DNA from: Phreatobacter sp.
GTDB lineage: Bacteria > Pseudomonadota > Alphaproteobacteria > Rhizobiales > Phreatobacteraceae
Length of the DNA stretch: 64,000 bases
Direction of reading: 5' to 3'
Assembly: GCF_022843985.1 (NCBI RefSeq)
Contig: NZ_JALHMP010000004.1
Span: forward strand, 154,269-218,268
Within the stretch, counting starts at the first letter, position 1. The number at the start of each line of letters is the position of its first letter. The notes under the pieces were generated by a model. It saw only the letters and a list, made by a program, of their open reading frames with translations, did not search any database and had not been told where the DNA came from. Position numbers and translations under genes: made by a program. This document shows, piece after piece, positions 53,969 to 62,314 of this stretch.

Positions 53969-54940
53969 TCAGTTCGCCGTCACCCCGGCCGCCTTGATCA
54001 CCGGCGTCCACTTGTCGACTTCGGCCGCGACATGCGCACGCAGCGCTTCCGGCGTCTGGCCCGCCGCATCGGGGATCTCGCAGCCGAGCTCGAGCAGCCG
54101 CTTGCGCACCGCCTCGTCGGCAAGCGCGGCCCGGCCGGCGGCGTTGAGCCGGTCGACGATCGGCCGCGGCGTCCCCTTGGGCGCGAAAATGGCGTTCCAG
54201 CCCACGGCCTGGAAGGCGGGCAAGCCGCCTTCCGTGCTGGTCGGCACGTCGGGCGCCGTCGGCAGCCGGGCGGGTGTCGCCACCACGAAGGTCTTCAGGT
54301 TGGCGAGTTGCGGCACGATCCCGACCGTCTGGTCGCAGACATAGTCGAGCTGCTTGCCGAGCAGCGCCGCCATGGCCGGACCCGAACCGCGGAACGGCAC
54401 GTGCTGGACCGGCGCGCCGACGAGGTGATGGAAGAAGATGCAGGTCAGGTGCGAGGTGGAGCCGACGCCGCCATGACCGTAATTGTAGCGGGCCGGATTG
54501 GCGCGGATCAGCGCGATCATTTCCTGCAGCGTATTGGCGGGAAAGTCCTTGTGGGCCGCGATCAGCATCGGCGTCCCGGCCGTGTTGATCACCGGCTCGA
54601 AGTCGGTGCGCGGGTCGTAGGCAAGGCGCGGATAGAGACCGACCGAGGCGGAGTGGGTGCCGAGATTGCCCATCATGATCGTGTAGCCGTCGGGGGTCGC
54701 CCGCGCCACACGGGTCGAGGCCGTGGTGCCGCCGGCCCCCGCGGCATTTTCCACCACGATGGTCTGGCCGAGCGTGCGCGACATGTGGTCGGCCACGATC
54801 CGGGCGATGATGTCCGTCGGTCCGCCCGCCGCGAAGGGCACGATCAGGGTGATCTGGCGGCTGGGATAGACATCGGCATGGGCCGGTCCGGCGAAGGCGG
54901 CGGCGGCGAGCGCGGCAAGGCCGCAGATGATGCGTCTCAT
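53969..54940 (-). CDS. Tripartite tricarboxylate transporter receptor (Bug/TctC family), second copy
   Basis: The 323-residue periplasmic receptor (signal MRRIICGLAALAAAAFAG...AHA) has PFAAGGPTDIIARIVADHM, ENAAGAGGTTASTRV and PDGYTIMMGNLGTHSA. It is the same length as the receptor 1.2 kb away and clearly paralogous to it. It lies immediately before the GntR gene on the same strand, so its ligand may be the substrate of the tartrate/malate dehydrogenases. No TctA or TctB is present. Confidence 0.93.
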   Translation of the reverse strand: MRRIICGLAALAAAAFAGPAHADVYPSRQITLIVPFAAGGPTDIIARIVADHMSRTLGQTIVVENAAGAGGTTASTRVARATPDGYTIMMGNLGTHSASVGLYPRLAYDPRTDFEPVINTAGTPMLIAAHKDFPANTLQEMIALIRANPARYNYGHGGVGSTSHLTCIFFHHLVGAPVQHVPFRGSGPAMAALLGKQLDYVCDQTVGIVPQLANLKTFVVATPARLPTAPDVPTSTEGGLPAFQAVGWNAIFAPKGTPRPIVDRLNAAGRAALADEAVRKRLLELGCEIPDAAGQTPEALRAHVAAEVDKWTPVIKAAGVTAN

Positions 54941-55000
54941 GGGATCCTCCCTTGGATGGTCTCGGCCGCTTGGCGCGGCACTGGTCTGCGGCCGATGCCG

Positions 55001-55696
55001 CTACAGGTGTTTCAGCCCCCAGGCCTTGAGGAGCGGCAGAAGTTCGCCTTGGGTGCGCTGGCGATGGCGCCGCGCCGCCGCATCCGCCGCCGCGCCGTCG
55101 CCGGCGCGGATCGCCGCGATGATCGCCGCGTGTTCACCGGAGGAGGCCCCGAGATTGCCGCGCAGGTGCAGCGTCAGCATCCGGGCGCGGTGCATCTGGT
55201 CGCCGACCGTCCGGGCGATGCGGCTGATGCGCCCATTGGCGGCGCTCTCGACCAGCGCCCGGTGAAACACATCGTCCGCCTCGCCCCAGGCCCTGATGTC
55301 CCCCGCGGCGAGCGCGGCCTCCATTCGCCCGTTGGCCGCCGCCAGCCGCGCGGTGGCCGCGGCGCGGTCGGCATCCGGGCGGGCGGCGGCGAGTTCGGCA
55401 GCGCGGCCCTCGATGGCGATCATGACGTCGTAGATCTCGCGGACATCATCCGGCGCCAGGGCGCAGATGACGATGCCGCGCTTCGGCACGATGCGGACGA
55501 GACCTTCCTCCTGCAGCTTCAGCACGGCCTCGTGGACCGGCGTGCGGCTGACACCCAGACGCAGGGCGATCTCCTGGGCCGAGGCCTGATAGCCCGGCGC
55601 GAAGGTGCCGTCGAAGATCGCCGCCTTGATGGCCGCATAGGCGTCATCGACCCGCGAGGGCCGCCTGTCCACCGTCGCTCCGATCCCTGCCGTCAT
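55001..55696 (-). CDS. GntR family regulator (FCD subfamily)
   Basis: The 231-residue protein has an N-terminal winged HTH (AYAAIKAAIFDGTFAPG, LRLGVSRTPVHEAVLKLQEEGLV) and a C-terminal FCD helical domain with metal-binding Asp/His positions (DVFHRALVESA, HRARMLTL, EHAAIIAAI). FCD regulators sense organic acids. It is divergent from the first tartrate/malate dehydrogenase gene, which it likely controls. Confidence 0.92.
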   Translation of the reverse strand: MTAGIGATVDRRPSRVDDAYAAIKAAIFDGTFAPGYQASAQEIALRLGVSRTPVHEAVLKLQEEGLVRIVPKRGIVICALAPDDVREIYDVMIAIEGRAAELAAARPDADRAAATARLAAANGRMEAALAAGDIRAWGEADDVFHRALVESAANGRISRIARTVGDQMHRARMLTLHLRGNLGASSGEHAAIIAAIRAGDGAAADAAARRHRQRTQGELLPLLKAWGLKHL

Positions 55697-55724
55697 CGCA
55701 TCCTCACCCGCCGACTCATAACAA

Positions 55725-55736
55725 CTTCCATGGAAG
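55725..55736. promoter_or_regulatory. Candidate GntR operator palindrome
   Basis: CTTCCATGGAAG is a perfect 12-bp palindrome in the 103-bp divergent region between the GntR gene and the first dehydrogenase gene, 29 bp from the GntR start. Confidence 0.4.
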
Positions 55737-55799
55737 CTGCAATGGAATGTTGACAGCCGACCTCCGGCAGAGCATTGGGCGATGGACAGGAGAAGCCAC

Positions 55800-56876
55800 A
55801 TGAAGACCCATCGCATCGCCGCCATTCCTGGAGACGGCATCGGCACCGAGGTCGTCGCGGCCGGTGTCGCGGTGCTGGAGGCGCTCGCCGCCCGCGACGG
55901 CGGCTTCGCCATGGCCTTCGACCATTTCGACTGGGGCGGCGACTACTACAAGCGCCACGGCCGCATGATGCCGGAGGACGGCCGCGCGCAGATCCGCCAC
56001 CACGACGCGATCCTCTTCGGCTCAGCCGGCCATCCCGACATTCCCGACCACATCACGCTCTGGGGGCTGAGGCTCGCCATCTGCCAGCCCTTCGACCAAT
56101 ACGCCAATGTGCGCCCGACCCGCATCCTGCCGGGCATCACCTCGCCGCTGCGCCATGTCACGGGACCCGAGCTCGACTGGGTCATCGTCCGCGAGAATTC
56201 CGAGGGCGAATATGCCGGCGTCGGCGGCCGCGTCCACCAGGGCCTGCCGATCGAGGCGGCCACCGACGTGTCGATGATGACCCGCGCCGGCGTCACCCGC
56301 ATCATGCGCTTCGCCTTCCGCCTGGCGCAGTCCCGGCCGCGCAAGCTGCTCACCGTCGTCACCAAGTCCAATGCCCAGCGCTACGCCATGGTCATGTGGG
56401 ACGAGATCGCCGTCGAGGTGGCACAGGAATTCCCGGACGTGACCTGGGACAAGGCCATCGTCGACGCCATGACCATGCGCATGACCCTCAAGCCCGAGAC
56501 GATCGACACCGTCGTCGCCACCAACCTGCACGCCGACATCCTGTCCGATCTCGCCGCGGCGCTCGCCGGCTCGCTTGGCATCGCGCCGACCGCCAACCTC
56601 AACCCGGAACGCGAATTCCCCTCCATGTTCGAGCCCATCCACGGCTCGGCCTTCGACATCATGGGCAAGGGCGTCGCCAATCCGGTCGGCACCTTCTGGT
56701 CCGCGTCGATGATGCTCGACCATCTCGGCGAGCCGGCGGCCGCGGCGCGGCTGATGCGCGCCATCGAGCGCGTCACCGCCGACCCGTCGCTGCACACACC
56801 CGATCTCGGCGGCCGGGCGACGACGCGGCAGGTGACGGAGGCGGTCATCGCCGCCATCAAGGCCGACAACGAATAG
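55800..56876 (+). CDS. Tartrate/D-malate dehydrogenase (TtuC/IMDH-like), copy 1
   Basis: The 358-residue beta-decarboxylating dehydrogenase has IPGDGIGTEVVAAG, YYKRHGRMMPEDG (tartrate dehydrogenase subgroup), QPFDQYANVRPTRILPG (substrate Arg), VRENSEGEYAGVGG, VTKSNAQRYAMVMWDE and NLHADILSDLAAALAG (metal Asp). Members oxidise and decarboxylate L-tartrate, meso-tartrate or D-malate with NAD+ and Mn2+. The start at 55800 follows ACAGGAGAAGCC. A similar gene follows after 224 bp. Confidence 0.92.
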   Translation: MKTHRIAAIPGDGIGTEVVAAGVAVLEALAARDGGFAMAFDHFDWGGDYYKRHGRMMPEDGRAQIRHHDAILFGSAGHPDIPDHITLWGLRLAICQPFDQYANVRPTRILPGITSPLRHVTGPELDWVIVRENSEGEYAGVGGRVHQGLPIEAATDVSMMTRAGVTRIMRFAFRLAQSRPRKLLTVVTKSNAQRYAMVMWDEIAVEVAQEFPDVTWDKAIVDAMTMRMTLKPETIDTVVATNLHADILSDLAAALAGSLGIAPTANLNPEREFPSMFEPIHGSAFDIMGKGVANPVGTFWSASMMLDHLGEPAAAARLMRAIERVTADPSLHTPDLGGRATTRQVTEAVIAAIKADNE

Positions 56877-56956
56877 CAGGTCGTCGCGCCGGCCTCTGGT
56901 CCGCGGGGTGGCGCGCGTTTATGCCGACCTCCAACGGCTGAAACGGTCCCTCGTCG

Positions 56957-57048
56957 CGTCATGGCCGGGCTTGTCCCCGCCATCCACGACTGGCACACGA
57001 GGGCGAAACACAAAGTCGTGGATGCCCGGCCCAAGGCCGGGCATGACG
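56957..57048. repeat. Palindromic intergenic repeat, family A copy 2
   Basis: Inverted arms (56957-56990 and 57015-57048) start CGTCATG and end CATGACG, each with an internal hairpin, between the two dehydrogenase paralogues. It matches the element at 25762-25857. Confidence 0.85.
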
Positions 57049-57100
57049 TGAAGAGCACGGCGCCGTCGACAGGGCGCCGCAGGACCGAGGAGACCCCCGC

Positions 57101-58177
57101 ATGGCCCGTTCCAACACCTACAAGCTCGCTGTCATCCCCGGCGACGGCATCGGCACGGAGGTCATGCCCGAGGGCCTGCGCGTGCTGGAACGTGCTGCCG
57201 CCAAGTACCGGTTCTCGGTCGACCTCGACCACCACGACTTCTCGTCCTGGGCCTACTATGAGAAGCACGGCCGCATGATGCCGGAGGACTGGAAGGCGAA
57301 GATCGGCGGCTCCGACGCCATTTTCTTCGGCGCCGTCGGCATGCCCGACAAGATCCCCGACCACATCTCGCTCTGGGGTTCGCTGCTGCTGATGCGCCGC
57401 GAGTTCGACCAGTACGTCAACCTGCGCCCGGTCAAGCTGATGCCGGGCGTGCCCTCGCCGCTGGCCGGCCGGAAGCCCGGCGACATCGACTTCTTCGTCG
57501 TGCGCGAGAACACCGAGGGCGAATATTCCTCCGTCGGCGGCCGCATGTTCCCCGGCACCGACCGCGAGATCGTGCTGCAGGAGACGGTGATGACGCGCAT
57601 CGGCGTCGACCGTATCCTCAAATATGCCTTCGAGCTGGCGATGAAGCGCCCGCGCCGGAAGCTCACCAGCGCCACCAAGTCCAACGGCATCTCGATCTCG
57701 ATGCCCTACTGGGACGAGCGCGTGGCCGAAATGAAGAAGTCCTATCCGGACGTCGCGGTCGACCAGTACCACATCGACATTCTCACCGCGCATTTCGTGC
57801 TGAACCCGGACCGCTTCGACGTCGTCGTCGCCTCCAACCTTTTCGGCGACATCCTCTCCGACCTCGGCCCGGCCTGCACCGGCACGATCGGCATCGCCCC
57901 GTCGGGGAACATCAACCCGGACCGCAAGTTCCCCTCGCTCTTCGAGCCAGTCCACGGCTCCGCCCCCGACATCGCCGGCAAAGGCATCGCCAACCCGGTC
58001 GGCCAGATCTGGTCGGCGGCCATGATGCTCGACCATCTCGGCGAGCCCGAGGCCGCCGCCGCCATCGTCCGCGCCATCGAGGAGGTGCTGGCCAAAGCCG
58101 AGTACCGCACCCGCGACCTCGGAGGCACCGCCGATACCGTGGCCTGCGGCAAGGCGATCGCCGACGCCCTCGGCTGA
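57101..58177 (+). CDS. Tartrate/D-malate dehydrogenase (TtuC-like), copy 2
   Basis: This 358-residue paralogue of the preceding gene has the same framework: IPGDGIGTEVMPEGL, YYEKHGRMMPEDWKAK, REFDQYVNLRPVKLMPG, VRENTEGEYSSVGG, SATKSNGISISMPYWDE and NLFGDILSDLGPACTG. Differences in the substrate and cofactor loops suggest a different diacid (tartrate versus D-malate). It follows the first copy after a repeat element and has its own GACCGAGGAGACC ribosome-binding site. Confidence 0.93.
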   Translation: MARSNTYKLAVIPGDGIGTEVMPEGLRVLERAAAKYRFSVDLDHHDFSSWAYYEKHGRMMPEDWKAKIGGSDAIFFGAVGMPDKIPDHISLWGSLLLMRREFDQYVNLRPVKLMPGVPSPLAGRKPGDIDFFVVRENTEGEYSSVGGRMFPGTDREIVLQETVMTRIGVDRILKYAFELAMKRPRRKLTSATKSNGISISMPYWDERVAEMKKSYPDVAVDQYHIDILTAHFVLNPDRFDVVVASNLFGDILSDLGPACTGTIGIAPSGNINPDRKFPSLFEPVHGSAPDIAGKGIANPVGQIWSAAMMLDHLGEPEAAAAIVRAIEEVLAKAEYRTRDLGGTADTVACGKAIADALG

Positions 58178-58202
58178 GGCGGCCGGCACGGCAGGTCTGG
58201 AG

Positions 58203-58275
58203 CCGCCACGCATTGGTGGCGTCGTGATTTTGGGCTGGCATTCCGCCACAAAGACGTTAAGACCGCCACGCATTG
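58203..58275 (+). repeat. Direct repeat pair upstream of the TerC gene
   Basis: CCGCCACGCATTG occurs at 58203-58215 and 58263-58275, 60 bp apart. The first copy is part of a small hairpin (CGCCAC/GTGGCG) that may end the upstream gene. Confidence 0.5.
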
Positions 58276-58319
58276 TCGCTTGCGCGGGCACAGTCCCGCA
58301 TCAATCGGATGGATTGTTG

Positions 58320-59066
58320 ATGGACAACCAATTCTGGATCGGTCTTCTCCAGATCATATGGATCGACCTTCTCCTTTCCGGTGACAATGCGGTTGTCATT
58401 GCTCTTGCCTGTCGCGGCCTGCCCGAGAAGCAGCGCAAATGGGGCATCCTGCTCGGCGCCGGCGCGGCCGTCGGCCTGCGAATCCTCTTCGCGCTGATCA
58501 TCACCTATCTGCTGGCGGTTCCCTTCCTCAAGCTGGTCGGCGGCCTGCTGCTGTTCTGGATCGCCACCAAGCTGATCGTCGGCGAGGAGGGCGGTGACGG
58601 GCACGGTGGCATCGAGGAGAGCGACAACCTGTGGAAGGCGGTCCGCACCGTCGCCATCGCCGATGCCGTGATGAGCCTCGACAACGTCATCGCCATCGCC
58701 GCCGCCTCCCACGGCAATGTCTGGCTCTTCATCTTCGGCCTGGCGCTGACCATCCCGCTGATCATCTTCGGCTCGACGCTGATCCTCGGCATCATCGAGC
58801 GCTACCCGGTCTTCGTCTGGGCCGGTGCCGCCCTGCTCGGCTGGATCGCCGGCGAGATGCTGCTCAGCGACCCGGTCGTGCTGCGCCAGCTCATGGTCTG
58901 GGGCACCGGTCTCGTCACCCCGGTGGAGGCCAGCCAGGTCTATCCGGCCGGCCTGAAACCCGTCGCCCTCGCCCATTACGGCTCGGCGGTGATCGGCGCC
59001 ATCATCGTGCTCGCGCTGGGCTATGTCCTGCGCAAGCGCCGCAACGAAGCCGCCGCCAGCCACTGA
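58320..59066 (+). CDS. TerC family membrane protein
   Basis: The 248-residue inner-membrane protein has about seven helices. It carries the TerC hallmarks, two acidic membrane motifs: LLLSGDNAVVIALA in helix 1-2 and ADAVMSLDNVIAIAAA in the second half. Members of this group (YjbE/YkoY-like) export Mn2+ or help metallate exported enzymes. The ATG at 58320 aligns with the family start MDNQFWIGLLQII. It has a 142-bp leader and a hairpin terminator. Confidence 0.9.
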   Translation: MDNQFWIGLLQIIWIDLLLSGDNAVVIALACRGLPEKQRKWGILLGAGAAVGLRILFALIITYLLAVPFLKLVGGLLLFWIATKLIVGEEGGDGHGGIEESDNLWKAVRTVAIADAVMSLDNVIAIAAASHGNVWLFIFGLALTIPLIIFGSTLILGIIERYPVFVWAGAALLGWIAGEMLLSDPVVLRQLMVWGTGLVTPVEASQVYPAGLKPVALAHYGSAVIGAIIVLALGYVLRKRRNEAAASH

Positions 59067-59090
59067 GCGGACGGCCGCACGCCACAGACC

Positions 59091-59113
59091 AGGCCCGCCC
59101 ACATGGCGGGCCT
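59091..59113 (+). terminator. Hairpin terminator of the TerC gene
   Basis: A 9-bp stem (AGGCCCGCC/GGCGGGCCT) with loop CACAT is followed by a TTGTCGTGTCCG tail starting at 59113. It lies 24 bp after the stop. Confidence 0.75.
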
Positions 59114-59141
59114 TGTCGTGTCCGCTTGCGAAACGCAGGCT

Positions 59142-60329
59142 TCAGCCGCGGCTGACCATGCCGGAGGCGACGGTGAACAGGTCGGCCCGGTCGCCCAGCG
59201 CGGCGAAGGCATGGGGGTCGGCGCCCGTCATCCAGACCTGTGCCCCGAGGGCCTCCAGCGCATCGTAGAGGGCGCCGCGGCGTTCGGGATCGAGATGGGC
59301 CGCCACCTCGTCCAGCAGCACGATCGGCGTGAAGCCCGCCATCTCCGCCACCAGCCGGGCATGGGCGAGGACGAGGCCGATCAGCAGCGCCTTCTGCTGG
59401 CCGGTCGAGCAGCGCTCGGCCGGCGCGCCGGAAGGCCCGTGCACCGCGAGCAGGTCGGTGAGATGCGGCCCGACCGTCGTGCGGCCGGCGGCACGGTCGC
59501 GGTGGCGGTTGTCGCGCAGCACGGCGCGGTAATCGTCCTCAACGGCAAGGGCCGGCCGCTCCAGCACGCCGGCTTCCAGCGTGCCGTCCAGGGCCAGCAG
59601 CGCCCAGGGAAAGGGCGAGCCGGGGTCCTTGGTCGCGCCGATGAGCCCGGCGAGCCGGCGTACCGCCTCGGCCCGCGCCGCGGCGACGGCAACCGCGAGT
59701 TCGGCCGTCTCGTGCTCCACCGCAGCGAGCCAGGCGGGATCCGGCGCGTGGTCCTCCAGGAGCCGGTTGCGCGAGCGCAGTGACCGCTCCAGCGCATTGA
59801 CCCGGCTGCCATGCTCGGCATCCACCGCCAGCACCAGCCGGTCGAGAAAGCGCCGCCGCTCGCCGGCCGAGCCGAGAAAGAGCCCGTCCATGGCCGGGGT
59901 CAGCCAGACGACCCGCACATGATCGGCGAAGGCAGTGGCCGAGCCCACCGCCACGCGGTCGATGCGGCACTGGCGCGCGCGCACGTCGGGATCGCCGCCG
60001 TCGATGCCGGTGCCCAGCACCGCCTCGTCATAGGGGCCGACCAGGGCGGCGCTGACCGCCCAGCCGCCATCCCCCTGGTCGAAGGACGCTTCCGCCAGCG
60101 TGGCGCGGCGCAGGCCCCGTCCCGGCGTCAGGAAGGACAGGGCCTCCAGGATATTGGTCTTGCCGGCGCCGTTCTGCCCGACCAGCGCTACGAGGGCGGC
60201 TTCGGGCTCCAGCGTCGCGGCGCGATAGCTGCGGAAGCGCGACAGCGACAGCCGCGTGATGCGGCCGCGCAGCGGCGCGGTTCCCGCATCGTCCACCGGC
60301 CGTTCAAGCCCCTGAATCGTCTCCGCCAT
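59142..60329 (-). CDS. recF: DNA replication and repair protein RecF
   Basis: The 395-residue SMC-like ATPase loads RecA at single-strand gaps. It starts with RLSLSRFRSYRAATLE, has Walker A GQNGAGKT (51-58), the signature CSTGQQKALLIGLVLAHA and Walker B PIVLLDEVAAHLD. In many bacteria recF sits in dnaA-dnaN-recF; here it is alone between the TerC gene and an ATC-hydrolase-like gene. Confidence 0.95.
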   Translation of the reverse strand: MAETIQGLERPVDDAGTAPLRGRITRLSLSRFRSYRAATLEPEAALVALVGQNGAGKTNILEALSFLTPGRGLRRATLAEASFDQGDGGWAVSAALVGPYDEAVLGTGIDGGDPDVRARQCRIDRVAVGSATAFADHVRVVWLTPAMDGLFLGSAGERRRFLDRLVLAVDAEHGSRVNALERSLRSRNRLLEDHAPDPAWLAAVEHETAELAVAVAAARAEAVRRLAGLIGATKDPGSPFPWALLALDGTLEAGVLERPALAVEDDYRAVLRDNRHRDRAAGRTTVGPHLTDLLAVHGPSGAPAERCSTGQQKALLIGLVLAHARLVAEMAGFTPIVLLDEVAAHLDPERRGALYDALEALGAQVWMTGADPHAFAALGDRADLFTVASGMVSRG

Positions 60330-60448
60330 GGGCTCCTTATGGCGATGCGGCAGATTCGGCGCCACCCCGGAAATGGCGGCAGCGCCCCCGACCCGGCGTC
60401 ACCGGCACAGGCCGACGGACTCGCCCCCCGGCCGTCCGGAGCGACCCC

Positions 60449-60970
60449 TCACGCCGCCGGCTTGTCGGCCTCGTAGGTGAAGCGGAAGTCGCAATGCGAG
60501 GCCCCCTGCATGATGGTCTGGGTGCGCTCGAGCTTCAGCTTGGGATCATAGCCCTCGCAGAACGTGCCGTCGCGCTGGCAGGACAGCAGCGCCCCGATCT
60601 CGCCGAGGCCCATGGCCTTGTACATTTCGGAATAGCGGCAGCGCACCACGTTGAAAGCGTAGGTGGTCTCGGTCCGCCCGATCTCCTCGACGGTGAGGGC
60701 GCCTTCCGCCGTCCACAGCGGCTGCATGGCGATGAAGCCCTGCAGGGAGGGCCCCTCCGGCGACTGGGCGGCGAAACGGGCGGCCTGTTCGAGGGCCGAG
60801 CGGCGCACTGCCTCGCCGATGGTCGAGCGCGCCACGTCGATGCCGTGGCTCTCCTTCAGCTGGTCATAGACGTGCTTGAGGATTTCCGCCTCGATGCGCC
60901 GCTTCTCGATCATCGACAGGCCGGCGGGATGGGCCGGGGGCGCAGCCGGTGCGGTGGTGGCGGCAGTCAT
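60449..60970 (-). CDS. ATC hydrolase family protein (L-2-amino-thiazoline-4-carboxylate hydrolase-like)
   Basis: The 173-residue protein matches the ATC_hydrolase domain: VRCRYSEMYKAMGLGEIG, LLSCQRDGTFCEGYDPKL and the closing LERTQTIMQGASHCDFRF with conserved Cys/His. The Pseudomonas enzyme converts ATC to N-carbamoyl-cysteine. Most homologues have not been tested, and the substrate is uncertain. The ATG at 60970 follows GAAGGAGCC. Confidence 0.85.
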   Translation of the reverse strand: MTAATTAPAAPPAHPAGLSMIEKRRIEAEILKHVYDQLKESHGIDVARSTIGEAVRRSALEQAARFAAQSPEGPSLQGFIAMQPLWTAEGALTVEEIGRTETTYAFNVVRCRYSEMYKAMGLGEIGALLSCQRDGTFCEGYDPKLKLERTQTIMQGASHCDFRFTYEADKPAA

Positions 60971-61061
60971 GGCGGGGGCTCCTTCGAACGGTTCGAAAGA
61001 GACAGGGAAGCCGGATCGGGGCCGCCTGGCAAGAGGCCCGCTCGCGGGCCTGCTGCGCCCG

Positions 61062-61586
61062 TCAGGCGACGTTGGCGGGCGGCATGATGCCCCGGGCCCT
61101 GAGGCGCGGCTCGACCAGCAGCTTGCGCGGCTCGGGTCCGTAATAGCCGTTGAGATGCACCATCGGCCGCGGCTTGACGATGATCGAGATGATCCGCTCG
61201 AGCAGCGCCTTGCCGGAGATCGGCTTGGCGACGAATTCATGCACCCCGAGACGCGTCGCCTCCATCACCCGCCAGCGCTCGAGATGCGAGGTGAGCATGA
61301 TGATCGGCACGTCCGGCACGGGAAAGCTTCGGGGGTTGCGCACGATGCGCAGCATCTCGGCCCCGTTCAGCATCGGCATTTCCCAGTCGAGAATGACGAT
61401 GTCGGGCGCATGGACGCGGATATGCTCGAGGCCGGCGAGGCCGTCGGCGGCCTCATGCACGGTCTTGATCCCGATATTGGTCAGGATGTTGCGCACCACC
61501 TTGCGCATGAACTGGTTGTCGTCGACGATCAGCACGTCGACGCTGGACAACAACTGTTCCGCCTTCTTCGAGATCAGGCCATTCAT
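61062..61586 (-). CDS. Single-domain response regulator
   Basis: The 174-residue protein is a CheY-like receiver (Asp22/Asp23, phospho-acceptor Asp67 in ILDWEMPMLNG, Thr99 and Lys121 in FVAKPISG). A C-terminal extension of about 45 residues (KPRPMVHLNGYYGPEPRK...) has no output domain I recognise. The partner kinase is not encoded here. Similar proteins occur in Hyphomicrobiales stress or motility networks. Confidence 0.9.
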   Translation of the reverse strand: MNGLISKKAEQLLSSVDVLIVDDNQFMRKVVRNILTNIGIKTVHEAADGLAGLEHIRVHAPDIVILDWEMPMLNGAEMLRIVRNPRSFPVPDVPIIMLTSHLERWRVMEATRLGVHEFVAKPISGKALLERIISIIVKPRPMVHLNGYYGPEPRKLLVEPRLRARGIMPPANVA

Positions 61587-61661
61587 CCGGCTGCACCCAC
61601 TCTGTCGCCACTGGAGGGGACACTAGGCGGGCCGTCTTGAACCGCGGCTAAGCCGATCGAA

Positions 61662-62258
61662 TCAATTTGAGTGAAGTTGCATTTTTTCGCGCAGCGCCGT
61701 CGACGACAGCGGCGACTTGATGCCGTGCAGGAAGACCCAGGCCGGCGGGCGGGCCGCAGCAAGGAGTCGACCATCGGCCTCGCTCATCCGGTAGCGGGAC
61801 AATGTCTGCGCCGCCACACCGGCGGCGGCCTTCAGGCTGGCGCCCGGCCGGTCCACCACCGCAAGGGGCAGGAGCCCGGCAATGCCGCGCCAGTTCTGCC
61901 AGAGGTGGAACTGCGCCAGATTGTCCGCGCCCATGATCCAGACAAAACGCACGCCGCGGCAACGCGCCTTCAGCTGGGCGATCGTGTCGAAGGTGAAGCG
62001 CGTGCCGAGCGCCGCCTCGACACCGGTGACGTGGATGCGCGGATGGCCGGCGAGCCGGCGCGCCGCGGCGATCCTCTCGGCGAGCGGCGCCAGGCCGCGC
62101 CCCGTCTTCAGGGGATTGCCGGGGCTGACCAGCCACCAGACCGCGTCGAGACCGAGGCGCCTGAGGGCCGTCAGCGCCACCAGCCGGTGGGCGTCGTGGG
62201 GCGGGTTGAACGACCCGCCGAACAGTCCGATCCGCATCCCCGGGGCATGGGGCGGCAT
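61662..62258 (-). CDS. nadD: Nicotinate-nucleotide adenylyltransferase
   Basis: The 198-residue enzyme converts nicotinate mononucleotide and ATP to NaAD, the substrate of NadE. It shows the nucleotidyltransferase motif [41 protein letters not shown] and the closing SSTALR. It is downstream of proA (56 bp), the usual alphaproteobacterial proA-nadD order. The ATG at 62258 gives the extended start [11 protein letters not shown]; an inner ATG at 62237 is also possible. Confidence 0.95.
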   Translation of the reverse strand: MPPHAPGMRIGLFGGSFNPPHDAHRLVALTALRRLGLDAVWWLVSPGNPLKTGRGLAPLAERIAAARRLAGHPRIHVTGVEAALGTRFTFDTIAQLKARCRGVRFVWIMGADNLAQFHLWQNWRGIAGLLPLAVVDRPGASLKAAAGVAAQTLSRYRMSEADGRLLAAARPPAWVFLHGIKSPLSSTALREKMQLHSN

Positions 62259-62314
62259 GACGGGGCGGAGGCCGGCGCGGGGCCGGCGCCGGGCGATGCG
62301 GCTGCCATAGGGTC

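Noticed and set aside
58178..58319. yybP-ykoY manganese riboswitch
   Set aside because: The GGGGAGUAG core and its partner strand are not present.
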